Assembly (NCBI RefSeq): GCF_910592395.1
Contig: NC_088312.1
Location: 11,284,001 to 11,348,000, forward strand
DNA from: Lineus longissimus
Lineage: Eukaryota > Nemertea > Pilidiophora > Heteronemertea > Lineidae
Reading direction: 5' to 3'
Length of the DNA: 64,000 nt
Shown: positions 1 to 12,842 of the stretch, in pieces
Position numbering within the stretch: the stretch's first letter is position 1
Layout of the letters: each line of letters starts with the position of its first letter
Program-made: the position numbers and the translations under genes
Notes under the pieces: model-generated
What the model was told of the DNA's origin: nothing
The model's input: only the letters and a program-made list of their open reading frames with translations
Databases searched by the model: none

Positions 1-1773
1 GACACAACAAGGGTTCATGAGGACAAAATGTGACTGCAAAATAACTCATTTCATGAAACAGATCAAGGGCAACCAGAATGGTGGTGGTAGGGGAGGGGGG
101 GGGTATTTTACCTAGAGGAAGAAGTGTGCTACTGGCTAAAAAAGTTACAAAGGAATCTGACAGTGGTTGCCAAAGGCCAACCCCTCTTTGATACTAAGAC
201 ATTCTCAACTGACTTCTATGACTTGACATAAAAAAGGACCATTAGTTGCCCAAGTGACAGCAACACAAGAAACAATTAAGGTCCTACCTCAACTCAAAAA
301 GTTGAGCTTTGTTGCATATCAATGATGAATTGAAGAGAACCACGAGGCGATGACCGAAGTCAACTTTTCCTGGTATGAGAAAATATTTTGAAAAATAGAG
401 AACATTTTCACATGAATTTGAAGAGACTTTCAACAAACAATGACCTTCTGCTTCATAGGGCCTAGGAAAGGACAAAGGTACATCCACACTGCTGAGCTAA
501 GCATTTAGAACTTGACCTAGTCTGGCGCTTTTCCCGGGCAGTCCAGACAAATAACAAAAGAAGGAAGTGGATTTATTCCTTCAAAACAGATTACTTGAGA
601 ATATTTTTGCTTTTCTTCAGAAGATGCTTTTCCAGCCGTCAGAAATATGCAAAGAAGTTAGGTTTTAATGAACAAAGGATGGAAATATGACCCTGTTTAG
701 AAACAAAGGAACATGGATTTTCTGCCATGTCATGGAATTTCCCATTCATTCACTCAATCAGCTGATTGGGGTAGGGTCACAGCTAGATGGCAGCATCTTC
801 CCATCTCGAACCATGTGGCAAACATGTAACCGGTATTGCCCCCTCTTAAAATAAATTAGAAGCAAAAAGTTTTGTGCGCAACTATTTGAAATGATAAACA
901 GCACACTGATTTAGTTGATGAGACAAATGGTTCAGATTGTTGATGATCGTGGGTTCAACCCTCAGCAAGCTTGCTAAGACATTCTGAAAGTCATTTAGCA
1001 ACTAAGGTCCACTTAAAGATAATACAAGGGGCTCAGTACCAATCAGTTCCATTAGGTCATTCTCTGGAGGTTTCATGCAAACTACGCTACAGGGATGTCC
1101 AAGAAGGAATGGACACCAGAAGATGGCAGAGTTTATCCCATCGTGTCTGATGCATAAGGTGACTTCAGGGAGCATAATTCCCCTGGATAGAATTCATGTC
1201 AACCAATAGAGTTACTGGTGCTGCTATCGAGAAAGTCAGTGCAGCTCTTGAAAACGTGTCCTCATTCACCTTCAGATTATCCTCATTTTGTTCTCAAAGT
1301 TAAAAATTACAATCGCGTCAAGTAAGTCTGCGCCTCCAACATGTTTAAACAACCTAAATACCTGGCAGCATCATATCTGTCTCTTAGGATCCTTTCTCAT
1401 CTCGCCATCAAAAATGTCAATGGTCATGCCTTCTCCGTGACATCTATCAATAACTATGATCTGTTGAAATGGCCTAAATCAAACAGAATCTACACGGTAG
1501 GATTGGTGTTGACCAGCGATCTCCTGTTTTTATTGTGCCTGCCTCATCCAAGAAAAACACGAAACCATGTGCAACCATTGACACTTCAACTGTTACCAAG
1601 GACTAATTTGGCATCTTCTACAGATGGTTCAACTCATTTAACCTTGCTGGCTGTGGCCTTGGTGTCTTGTCATCTAATGCCACACCTGTCAAATTCCTTA
1701 GGTGGAAATTGTTTTTATGAGAGCCAGGTAGCTACATTTACAGGATGAAACAAAAGTGTTAGGTACAGAACTT
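1..1773. other. No gene recognised
   Basis: AT-rich. A B-box-like TGATCGTGGGTTCAACCC near 945-963 may be a worn tRNA-like SINE. The 135-codon open frame at 1,341-1,748 shows no domain or homology I know. Confidence 0.5.
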
Positions 1774-2018
1774 TTAAAGGCCAACGCCGTTTGTTAAACA
1801 TTTTGAATTTGTAATCGAATTTGAAACTTTTCAATTGCGTAAATACATACTAAATATAAATTTCAGCATTGCCTTTCTGTAGACAGATAGACAAATACTA
1901 TAAATACAAAGTTTTGACAAATTCGTATTCATAATAATTGCACTACGTCCTTTTGTATTAGTGGATTTCTATTTAATCAACCGGACCACAAGTATTAACG
2001 AACGGTGTACCCCTTTAA
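1774..2018. mobile_element. TTAA-bounded MITE family 1 (about 240 bp), copy 1
   Basis: TTAAAGGCCAACGCCGTTTG on the left, ACGAACGGTGTACCCCTTTAA on the right side (reverse-complement ends alike). Three further copies lie at 4,674, 35,844 and 55,927. The middle is AT-rich without coding sense. Confidence 0.85.
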
Positions 2019-2020
2019 AG

Positions 2021-4673
2021 GGTGTCCTTTGAACTTTAGTTTCAAAGCATCTTGCACCAATACATCCTCTTGCAAACAGGGCCTACAACACGACTTCTCC
2101 TTACGCATTGAGGGAGTAAGTATATATCGAGTGAAATGGCCCAATATTGTCCGGATGGCACTGATTGTACAGAGACCCAAAACACCCTGAATGAGTGAGT
2201 TAACATGGCATTCGGGCCATCGGCAAAGCACACCCACAGAATCACTTGTAACCCAGATTCTCTCCGAAAATATTATTCCTTTTATTGCATGGACAAAATA
2301 CAAATTTATTTGTTGTCTCACCCACAAAGGTATGCAGCAGGTCCCGGCTCAGGACGATTGTTTTCCAACATCCGACAAAGGGGAACGTAGGAAAATATCC
2401 AAGAGCTACTTTTTTGGACGTTTTTCTCTGTGTTTTGGTGGTCGATGTGGGGTCTCTTGGTTTGGTTACCTGGAGGCTGAGCGAGTCCGTGAGAAATCTT
2501 TATGATAGAGTATCACAAATGGAAAGGACTGGAAGTGAAAAGTATTGGTACTTGGACGCCAGAGTGCAACAGAGGATGAGTCTGTCTGTCCTTCATCTAG
2601 GACGTTGACGACTTGATTTTAGGACATTTTTGTTTTATGTCGGCCAGTGTCTTCTTGATGGGTAGCTCTAATTTCACCACCCGTCCCCTTCTCAGCCCCC
2701 CCCCCAAATCTGAGCATAACGAGGTGCATGCAAGCACGTTTTACAACCATGTACATTGTCACAGCAAACAATCACCAGTTGAGTAAACATACGAGGCATT
2801 TCTTCTGACGATGACTGCATCCGGCTCATCATCCCCCCCTCCCCCACAGTTCAGGGAGTCATAATTTTTGTTACTTTAAATAACCAAATGGCAATATCTG
2901 ACACTGAGTGACGTCTTCCTTTTCTTCGGACTCATTGATGCTCAACACAAGACCCAACAGCAACATTCCCTTCAAAAGACACAAAATTGTTTTGATATAA
3001 GTTTGGGATTTTTATGAAGATGTGACCATGTGAGATAATGTTGTGATTGGCCATACGTGACACTGAAGTTATGTTTGCCTCAAAGGGAATTCTTTCAGAA
3101 ATATGTTCCATTTATAAGAAATGGTAACCTGTCTCTGTTAGTACTGGCAGTCATAATTCTGACTGTGCTGGTACACTTGAAACTGCTAAAATTTATCAAT
3201 GAAATTTTACACCACCTAAGAAATTTGACTATTGGGCTGTTCAAAACTCCCCATTTTTAGAGGCATTTCTTGATGATTTAGCCTCTCATTTCTGTCAAAG
3301 ACCTTTCCCCTTACATGCCACAGTGCAACATAAAGTAACACGCTAAGCCAAAAAGTGCAGCAAACACCCCAAGGCAAATCTCAGCAGCCCTCTTTCATTT
3401 TTTGTATAAAATAGAGGAAATTATGTAAAGTCATTTGAAAAACGAGCTGCCCTAGAGACACAGACACACCTCCAACAGATGCATGCCGTCACTAACTTCA
3501 AGGACAAGATAAATACACAAAGTAACGTGGATCCATTTAAAAACAGACCAATCTTTTCCGGAGTTGACAAAATAAAAGCTTGGCTTTAGGGTGGGGGATG
3601 ATCAGGGCCTTGAGCCATATGGCTTGCATGGCATGGAATGGCCTCGACCGTGTAAAGGATTGCAGTACTTGCACTGGGAAACAGTGTAAGCAAGGTCATG
3701 AGAACAATCACCTGCCGATTCTTTACAACCAAGAACTTAGAAGCAGAGGGGCCTCAAATCAAGACCCCATCAACAATTTTTTCCCAACACAACTTGAGGC
3801 CTGGGATGCACCACTTTTATTTGCAGAAACAGGGCTAGCCAAAAACCTCCGCTAGGTAAACACTTTAAAGTGAAGAGGGTACTAGATTGCATGGTTGATA
3901 TTTTGGGAAAAAATTTGCTGCGATCACAAGATCGTAAGGGTGTAAGTTATTTGGATGTGGTCGTCTGAAAGATGGAATAAACTGCTCCACAATACAGGTA
4001 CCTAATGACCAATATATAAAGCCTCTATCACAAAAGGCTGAGGGGGTGGGATAGGGATGTTCGCCAACACACCATGTATCTTTTCATCCTACTATTATCC
4101 AATTTAGAGATTATGACAAATCGAGCAAGAATTTCAACAGAAAATCTAACAATTGTATTTTCACACAAACAAATTATTTCATAGAAAATAATAGATTCGT
4201 GTATTGTGGTTTTGGAATTATTTCAAGAGGATAAAATCCGTACTAAAGTTGTCTATGCAAATAAAGACCAGATTATGCAAAGATGGAAGAGTATTCTTCT
4301 TTGGGAATTAGGTGAAACATAAAACAATGTATGAAAAGTGTATTGTCTTCTTTAAAGACCCTTTTTCACAGCATGGATTGAATAGCCTTTCATTGAGTTC
4401 TATGATGTGATATTTTGCTTCAGGCAAGAGAAGTGAAAATGTCTTTGGTTGACAACCACTTTAAAACAGACATTACCCCTATCAAATTTAAGGGTGAAAA
4501 CCCTTTCAAGGGGCCAATGGTGCACTCTCGATGCCAAAGAGTGAAGTTGTCTTTGGACAGCGACTGTCAAAAGTCTTAAAGATATAATGTATAGCTACTA
4601 GATTCACTAGCACTTCTCTTTGGTCCTGTGAAGGTGCAAGTTTTTTTAAAGTTTGGTTGTGCGACTAACAATA
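2021..4673. other. No gene recognised
   Basis: Short overlapping open frames only, with no splice-bounded conserved segment and no clear repeat apart from C-runs at 2,698-2,706 and 2,833-2,846. Confidence 0.5.
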
Positions 4674-4915
4674 TTAAAGGGGTACAACGTTTGTAATTAC
4701 TTGTGGTCCAGTTAAATAGAAATCCACTAATACACAATGCTGTAGTGCAGTTATTATGAATACGAATTTGTTTAAACTTGGTATTCATAGTATTTGTATA
4801 TCAGTCTACACAACGGCAATGTTGAAATTATATATTTTGTACGTATTTCCGCAATTGGACATTTTAAATTTCAATTACAAATTCAAAATTTTTAACGAAT
4901 GGTGTAGGCCTTTAA
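4674..4915. mobile_element. TTAA-bounded MITE family 1, copy 2
   Basis: Opposite orientation to copy 1. Starts TTAAAGGGGTACAACGTTTG, ends GGTGTAGGCCTTTAA. Confidence 0.85.
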
Positions 4916-5230
4916 GGTTGTCTCCATGATCAAGGAACGTCTTACAAGTTGGGTCACTCCGTCATCTTAAAGAAATACACTTTTTTGTATTCACTGGTGG
5001 TTAATGCAATTATCAATCAGGAGATGAATTCGTTTTTGCCTGTGTTAACAGTGAAGTGTGGATCATGATATTCATTCCCCCTGACTATCCTGTTTTGCCA
5101 ATAGACCATGGATCAACGTTACGATCTGAGAACAGGAGCAGTCAAAAACACTCTGACAAAACCAAAAATAACTAAACCAGAAAAAGGTCCACGTAAAAAG
5201 ATTTAAAACCCACTTATAAAAAGAATGCGT

Positions 5231-5260
5231 TATAAAAAGATTTAAAGTCCACTTATTTTG
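5231..5260 (+). repeat. Short dispersed motif, copy 1 of 4
   Basis: AAAAAGATTTAAAGTCCACT then TATTTT. Also at 6,543-6,572, 6,835-6,865 and, inverted, 10,205-10,241; usually followed by GACAAAAATA. Possibly the end of an unrecognised element. Confidence 0.7.
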
Positions 5261-6179
5261 AGAAGTTTGGACAAAATAGAGGAAGTTTCAGTGAGGCAAT
5301 ACTGATTGCTAGGTTTACCATTTACAAAGTTTTGATTGGGTTGATTTGATCTAGACTCTCGCACAAAGGTGGGAGGGTTGGAAATGACAGCCTCTGCAGC
5401 CCAACCATAGATAGACCAGACTGAACATTTCACATAAATTTTCCCATTAAAGTTCAGAAAGTTATCTATTTTCGGAGTTTTATTTGAAGTGAAACCTATG
5501 ATGGGTACCCGATGGCCAAATCATCCAGCTGGACCTTAGACAAGCAAAAATATCTTGTACAAAAATATCTTTAAAGGGACAGGGGTCTATTTCTGAATCA
5601 TCTTTGGCTGAACTCCAGGATATAAAAATGATTTTGATGGTCAGTTCATTGGGCAGTCTCTAACAATCTTGGACACCGTCCAGCTTATCCAAATTAAACT
5701 TGAGGGGTCTAGACATGTTATTTTGAGGGGAATTTGGACCATCTCCAAGTGCTAAAAATGCAAGTTTAAGGGACAAAATGCCTATTTTTGAAGGCAGTTT
5801 GGCCAATGTCCAAGTTCTGAAACCATCCTTGGGAATTTTTATCACTGATGGGAACTGGCCGGTATCTATGAAGTCTTTAATTTTGAAAGAGACTGCTGGT
5901 TTGCAATTTTCGACAAAATGACTTTTCCCAGAGCGACAGATTTCTCAAAGATATTATCTCCGATTGACAGCAACACTGACAACCTCCACTCCACTATATG
6001 CTAATCTAGAACTCTTTAAGATTAAGTCACATTCTGCTCATTAGTAATTACTATTAGAATCTTACACATTTTGGCACTTTTAGCAAAACAAAGAAGTTAG
6101 TGCAGCCATCTATCCCTACATCACTCAACTAGTCAACATAACGGGTGATAATTACATAACGCATGATCCAGAGGCCAAT

Positions 6180-6200
6180 GGGGGGGGGGGGGGGGGGGGG
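6180..6200. repeat. Run of 21 G
   Basis: An uninterrupted poly-G tract. Assembly length may be inexact at such runs. Confidence 0.9.
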
Positions 6201-7335
6201 TCTGCACTATACTTGTAGACTCAGAAGCAACAGCTTGGAGATTGGAGAAAGTTATATTCAAATAGAACTGTAAATGTCGATTAGCCTGTACATGACCCTC
6301 TCAAACCTCTAGGGAGACCAGATGACTCAGTCCCAAGAGGAAGGACCAAACTAAAATTGGGATTCTCCACGTATAACAACCAAGTTCAAAGTGTGATCTA
6401 TTTTCGGGCAAAATCTTACAAATTCTCCGACTGACTTAAGATCGTGAAAAATCCTATCTTAGATTCATTGATTTCATCATCAGAGGATATTCTGTCCACT
6501 TGCAGCTGTCATCTCCGCTGCAGCGAACGAGAATACCCCAAGAATAAAAAGATTTAAAGTCCACTTATTTTTACATCTTTGGCAAAAATAGTTCAGTTGT
6601 CGCAAAAGCCCATCAACTGATGACCTCTCACGAATTCTTAAACGAAATGTTCTCAAAGCCATATTCACTTCCAAGACGGAGACTAAGTTTTCTCCATTTT
6701 TTCTTCAGTAATATATTAGCTTTTCACATGTTTTTTTCTCAAGAGATAGCACGACTTCAAGATAGCTCTTTTCAGAAAAATCTGTACAAATTTGGTTGCG
6801 ATGCATGAGGCGCACCGGACCAATATATCTCGGTATAAAAAGATTTAAAGTCCACTTATTTTTAATTTTTTAGACAAAAATAACTTTCAATTGACACTGA
6901 GACCTCGCCGACAAGTGGCATTCATTTGTCATCCACATTTCTCAGAAGTTAAAAAACACGTGGAATTCAATAGAAGTTGTGACGAATGAATTAACATTTG
7001 AAGTAAGAGTTTTTTTAAGGGAGTGTCAAAGCATGATTTGACATTATGTTTTTTATGAAGCTCATTTCTGACGAGCCAATGACTGGCATGAAAAGGCCTT
7101 GAGATGGACACCAGAGCTATAACCCACATTCTACGTAAGACAGAATGGTACTACCATCTCAAAGAAGTAACCTACATTATGCAGGAAGTTTCCGTACCAT
7201 CCACGTTAAGAATTGACTTCTTAATCAATATTCTCATGAACTGCGTTTATTATCAAAGCAATTACCAAGAAATGGCAGAACAAGGTGCTAGGCCTGCCTA
7301 CATTTATTTCAACGAAAATGCTAGTTTTCATCATG

Positions 7336-7620
7336 GAGCCGCTGTGGTGTAGTGGCTTGGACTCTCGACCAGCGGTCAAGAGGTCCCGGGTTCAATCCCC
7401 ACTGTCAGCGTGAGACTGTAGGCTGGTCTCTCTGTCTTACTTGCCTCTCTGCACCCAGGTACCGGTCAGAAATGCACAGATTATAGCGCTGGTTGAGCAG
7501 CTCATCTGTGGTCTACTGAAAGGTTTCAGGACAGACCGGGGTTAAACTGAAAGTCGGATGATAACCTATATCGTAGTTGATATCAGACTATAAACCCTAA
7601 ACTTTAACTTTAACTTTTTT
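7336..7620 (+). mobile_element. tRNA-derived SINE
   Basis: A tRNA-like head (GAGCCGCTGTGGTGTAGTGG) has an A-box-like TGGTGTAGTGGCTTGG and a B box GGTCCCGGGTTCAATCC. A non-tRNA body follows, then a CTTTAA-repeat tail at about 7,595-7,617. Not a functional tRNA: stems do not close. Confidence 0.8.
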
Positions 7621-8350
7621 ATTTGTTTTTTACTCTAAATCCATTCTTGGAGGACAGTCGGAGGATCATTGCTGCTTCCAAATAGATGAAAGCAACTTAA
7701 TCTACTTGTTGTAGAATATGAATTGTATCCTGACAAGCTTTCAATTTTGCCCCCTCAAAAAGTATATGCTCGTTGACAAATCAAGATAATTATCTTTCAA
7801 AAGAAATATGTAATTCCCACTGAGCAGACCACACCCAAAATAAAGTATAAGTAAAGGACAGCAATTTTCCCCGACAACCATTCACCAAAAGGATCGTTCA
7901 ACTGAAATAACTCACATGTCGTTGATTTAAAACAAAAGGATTCACATTAAAAAGCCAAAAGTGGATAAAGATTAAGACAGAAAATAAAGATTAAAGATCT
8001 CCAGACAAGAGAATGTCAAATCTCCTGGGACTATGATCAACAGAAGAATATTAATCATGGTGCAGGCACCATACCCAAAGGCCCTGAGCCATGATCCCTA
8101 ATTCCCTTCTTTATGGTAACGAGGTTTAAAGGGACACTTGGATGATATCAGAACAATGGTAAAAGATGGACCCCAGATTTTTTAGGACAAAACCTGGATA
8201 GTCCCAGTAGCACTAGGATTAGGGCATGATCTTTTTTTATAGACGACTGTCACCTGCTTCTTCCGGTTGACAGAAATAATCCAGTCTTGGTCGACATCCA
8301 ACACAAAAATAGACAAAACAAAAATAAGAAGACTTCTTTATTGGTCAGGG

Positions 8351-8621
8351 TCAGGCACGGATCCAAGAGGGGCGCACCCGGCGCACGCCCCCCCTTATTC
8401 CGGCACGGTGTAAAAAAATTGTAGCCCAAATTAAAGTGGTGCTCAATATTTGAAGATCAGATGCCAGGAAATCGCATATATGGAGTCTTATCTATAAAAA
8501 ATTTCTGGGGGGGGCCCCCCCCCCAGACCCCCCATTGTCGCTTCACGCCTGCGGCACTCGCAATTGGGGCTTCGCCCTCAAAGTGCACCCCTCCTTTCGA
8601 AATATCCTGGATCCACCCCTG
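8351..8621. mobile_element. MITE with CACGGATCCA/TGGATCCACC ends and long G/C runs
   Basis: The left TCAGGCACGGATCCA and right CTGGATCCACCCCTGA ends are inverted. AGGGT occurs on both flanks. A run of eight G then ten C lies in the middle. Elements of this look are widespread in animals. Confidence 0.7.
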
Positions 8622-8826
8622 AGGGTGTTCGACCTGGTATCTTTTTGGATGCTGCATGAAGTACAGAGAAGCAAGGGAATGTCAACAAGTATAGATCTTG
8701 TTATAGATGGTGGCAAAATAGAGCAGTGTGTATCACTGCAGTTTCTATTCTTTTAATCACAATGGTCATGTTGTGGATGGCTATGTAACATGTCTCAGTA
8801 ACAAAAATCGCTCATTTGTGAGGCGC

Positions 8827-9050
8827 TTAAAGGGGGACTATAGGCAGGAGCAGAGGGGCTAATTTGTCCATCTTCAAGTGACTAGTATACACAGTAAGGG
8901 CCCTTGGTCATGTCACACTCAGCACTAAATATATTCCTCATACAAACGCGAATCATTTCGACATACTGTATTATATGTGAGAGACTCCTATTGGCGACTT
9001 GATATAACTTTATCTTGCCTGCCTAGCTGCTGCCAATATTGTCCCTTTAA
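8827..9050. mobile_element. TTAA-bounded MITE family 2 (about 225 bp), copy 1
   Basis: TTAAAGGGGGACTATAGGC on the left and AATATTGTCCCTTTAA on the right. The inside shares 'GAGGGGCTAATTTG' and 'TTTATCTTGCCTGCCTAGC' with four other copies. Confidence 0.85.
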
Positions 9051-10423
9051 CTTGCCTTTTCTATAAAAGCTGCAATAAAATATAGCTTCTGGTACCAAAA
9101 CACATGAAACTGAAAACATTCAAATATATAGTTAAATTGTTACAGAAGAATATGATAGGGCATTAAACATTTTGAAGATCTATTAAGATGAAGCATTAGC
9201 AACAAATGGAGGAGACCATCTGGCCCCTAAGTGAGCAGCAATTGTTCATATCTTGTTTTCACTATTCCCAAAAACATTACAAAACTCACCAAGCGACATG
9301 AATACTTGAAGGGTCAGTCTCTGGCTTTCCAAATCCCACTTTTAGCATAAACCATGTCGTCTGCTTGATGATAAAGCTGTGGGACATCTTGTGGAAGAAT
9401 CTGACCCGGTCCAATAACAAAAGTCGAGCTAAGAGTAGACATCACCAAAATAGTTTCGTAACCTCTCAATTTTCTCTCAAACATTTCACACCTAATTCTA
9501 TGTTCATTTCATCCTCCATACTGTATGGATCATAATAGCAACAATCGGAGAGGTCACCGAATGACTGACCAACCAACTTCACACGCTGGACGAAAATTAA
9601 CATCGCATTTGGCTGTCCACATCGCTAACCATCGATATGGGCGGGCTATGCCAAATGTCCCCTCCAATGATCAACCTTTGTAGTGTATTTTTAAATCCCT
9701 TCCACGGGGAAGTTCATGTATTTTTGTTCTTACTATAATTATTATGGAATTTTTATCTAACCCCAAAATAGAGATGAAGGGCCACGCACCCCTTATAGAT
9801 GACACTGTCAACTTTGGTCAGGAATATCTGCAAGTTCCTCCCATGGAATGTGGTATTTTTGCCCAGGCTGGCCGACCCCCGCACGAGTTATTACCCAACC
9901 ATGCCTTAAAGGGCAAAAATTGTCATATTTATTTCCTGGCCAAGTGGGTTATTATTGTCACGAACGGAGAATCGTTGATAAAATTAGACAGAACTTGTGA
10001 ACTCCGCCACTACAAACATGTCAAAACTTGCTGCTAACAATTTCAAACCCATCCGAACCCATCAAAGCACAATTTTCATCCTCCAACAACTGTTTTCATC
10101 AATCCACCTCGAACCTATTTTTGCCTCTTGCTCATGCTACTTCACAGATCCATGAAAAAACTGTCACATCTGCCTCTATTATCATAAGATTATTTTTGTC
10201 TGCACTTAAAAATAAGTGGGATTTAAATCTTTTTATATCGAGTTTATTTTTGTGCCTGACCGAATCAGCAGCTGCGCGTGGCCTTTCGCGATACTCAACG
10301 TCAAGATCTTGCCCCTCATTTTTCAGCCCTCTTAGCCAGAAGGGCGGCACACAGATGTCAAACTGTTGAATTAGATGATCAAACTTGTCATCTTTTCTGC
10401 ATCATCGGAGGATGTTTGTTTTT
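9051..10423. other. No gene recognised
   Basis: Includes the inverted fourth copy of the short dispersed motif. Open frames near 9,744-10,369 look random. Confidence 0.5.
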
Positions 10424-10784
10424 GCCTCTCTGCTATTGTACCGTCAGTCAAGGGGAAAAGCCTTGAAGAAGTTGACAAGTTAGCTTTTGGCTCTTGGAGA
10501 AGGGATTTTTTTAGCTTTGGTGCATTGTATCAGCCCTGAAGAGGTCCCCATAGATAAATTAGATGAATGTCACAACGGTATGCAGATTTAGGCATTTCCT
10601 CAAGACTTCTCCTTCAACAATTCAGTATCAAGTGTAAATGCCTCTCTGCTATTGTACCGTCAGTCAAGGGGAAAAGCCCTTATGATATTACCTCTAGAAG
10701 TTGAGAAGTTGGTTTTTGGCTCTTGGTGAAGGGATTTTTTAAGCTTTGGTCAAGACTTCTCCTTCAACAATTCAGTATCAAGTA
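10424..10784. repeat. Local tandem duplication
   Basis: GCCTCTCTGCTATTGTACCG occurs at 10,424 and 10,640, and CAAGACTTCTCCTTCAACAA at about 10,600 and 10,751. The second unit has deletions. Confidence 0.85.
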
Positions 10785-12207
10785 TATTTACGCATTTCAA
10801 TCTTCGCTCATTCTTTACTAAATCATTTAACAACAAGAAAGGGCAAGAAAAGAACAACAAGAAAGGTCATCCTTTACAACCCGTTAAGGAATCGTCAACA
10901 ATGAAAACAGAATAGAAGGTCATCAAGATTCTGCCGGGAAGACCACCAAGTGACTTTGCGGGAAATAATTACACATGAGTACAATGCAAAAACTAGATTT
11001 AATCTGCTATGAAATGTTCATTAATAACCTTGTCTGTGTAATGTGGCCCTCATTTCACCTCTTTAATCATATTCGAGTGTTTGGCAGTCATATACATGGG
11101 TAGAGTGTGATCATAAACTGACATAAAGGATCAGAAATTTCACATGAAATATCGTGCATAATAACCAATTCTCTCGGTACAAAACAGTAAAGTTCAGGCC
11201 AGATGATCGGGTATTGTCAACCTCTGCTATTTCGGTCCCCAGTAGATTTGCTCATATGCAAAATCATGCAAAATTCCGATGTGGTGTCCTCATATGGTAT
11301 CTATCGTTGGGCCGAATATTTGTACCAAAGGGTTCCTCCTAAAGGTAAATGGACTACACTAATATTTAAAAATTTGAATTTGAATTATGTATTACATCAA
11401 CTGATTTGATAACATTTAACTTGAAATGCATAGTTTTCCTAATCCTGGTATCTGTTTTTTGATGATACAGCAGACTATCTCTCATTGAAATTTGGTTAAA
11501 GATGTGGTTACTTTAATATAAGACTTAAAGTTTCATCAGATCATTTTGTATGAAGTACCTTTAAGGGTGACCTATCAATTGTTGATGATGATCCACCTAT
11601 TGTCTCCAAGACTCATCCTCAATGGGCAGTTCACGGCCTATTTGTGTGCCATTGACTGGTGAAGATGGCCCCCATATCCAGACAAAACTGTCTCTCGGGG
11701 CAAGTTTTTGCTTCACAGGGGAGAACTAAGCCGACCATGAAAATACCAGCCCTGAGACAATGGCCGTTCTTGAGCGTGACGGCTATAAACCAATACCGTC
11801 CCATTCACGTGAGATAATGCCCCACTTGTCCCCAACTAGCACTGTCATCGTTCATAATTGATAGAAAAATATCACCATTACACGCAAGCAATAGCGCCAT
11901 TGTTGAGGGTCTCTGAGGAATTTCACAACAGGTGAATTAACCCCCTGGCAACTGGAGTTTGGCACAGTTGTCAGGCAGCACTGATTTCAGTATTAGTGTT
12001 GTCGATTCAGACTTATATTGACACGTGGTAAAACTTTTGAACAATAATTTGGAATCTTTGTTATAGCTTTGCAAACTGTTTCCATCCAAGACAGTATTTT
12101 AGAGTACCGGTTTTACGAAGATGTCTTTGTTGAACCTTGTTTTTAACCCATAACAACACAACACCTTTCATCATTTGGCACGCTCCACAATCCGTAGGAA
12201 TGACAGA
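10785..12207. other. No gene recognised
   Basis: Anonymous sequence before the minisatellite. Confidence 0.5.
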
Positions 12208-12764
12208 GTACGAATGCCTGTGCCGGGCCGTGGTCGAATGCCTGTGCCGGGCCGTGGTCGAATGCCTGTGCCGGGCCGTGGTCGAATGCCTGTGCCCAGC
12301 CGTGGTCGAATGCCAGTGCCCGGCCGTGGTCGAATGCCTGTGCCCGGCCGTGGTCGAATGCCTGTGCCCGGCCGTGGTTGAATGCCTGTGCCCAGCCGTG
12401 GTCGAATGCCAGTGCCCGGCCGTGGTCGAATGCTTGTGCCCGGCCGTGGTCGAATGCCTGTGCCCAGCCGTGGTCGAATTCCAGTGCCCGGCCGTGGTTG
12501 AATGCCAGTGCCCGGCCGTGGTCGAATGCCAGTGCCCGGCCGTGGTTGAATGCCTGTGCCCAGCCGTGGTCGAATGCCAGTGCCCGGCCGTGGTCGAATG
12601 CCAGTGCCCGGCCGTGGTCGAATGCCTGTGCCCAGCCGTGGTCGAATGCCAGTGCCCGGCCGTGGTCGAATGCTTGTGCCCGGCCGTGGTCGAATGCCTG
12701 TGCCCGGCCGTGGTTGAATGCCTGTGCCCAGCCTTGGTCGAATGCCTGTGCCCGACCGTGGTCG
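12208..12764. repeat. 24-bp GC-rich minisatellite, about 23 copies
   Basis: The unit is close to GTCGAATGCCTGTGCCCGGC plus CGTG, with variants at a few sites (CCTG/CCAG, CGG/CAG). Because 24 is a multiple of three and the unit lacks stops in several frames, long open frames appear on both strands (octapeptide repeats such as STTAGHRH or VECLCPAV). No splice or start context supports translation. Confidence 0.95.
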
Positions 12765-12789
12765 ACAAGTCCTGTGATAAATCATATAT

Positions 12790-12842
12790 GTGATCCTACA
12801 TATACTCGTAAATCATTTTTTATACCTACTTTGTAGGATCAC
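12790..12842. repeat. Inverted repeat beside the minisatellite
   Basis: GTGATCCTACA at 12,790-12,800 faces TGTAGGATCAC at 12,832-12,842, a perfect 11-bp inverted pair around 31 bp, just 25 bp after the minisatellite. Confidence 0.7.

Larger units (their letters stand above)
4916..7335. other. No gene recognised; short repeats only
   Basis: Holds three copies of the short dispersed motif and the 21-G run. Otherwise anonymous AT-rich DNA. Confidence 0.5.

Noticed and set aside
1341-1748. 135-codon open frame, plus strand
   Set aside because: No recognisable domain, no bounded exon, no homologue known to me; within chance expectation.
7336-7410. Functional tRNA gene
   Set aside because: A and B boxes are present but the cloverleaf does not close, and a SINE body and tail follow.
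12061-12793. Long repetitive open frames on both strands (235, 218, 204 codons)
   Set aside because: They follow from a 24-bp repeat without stops; no splice sites, start context or unique flanking coding sequence.
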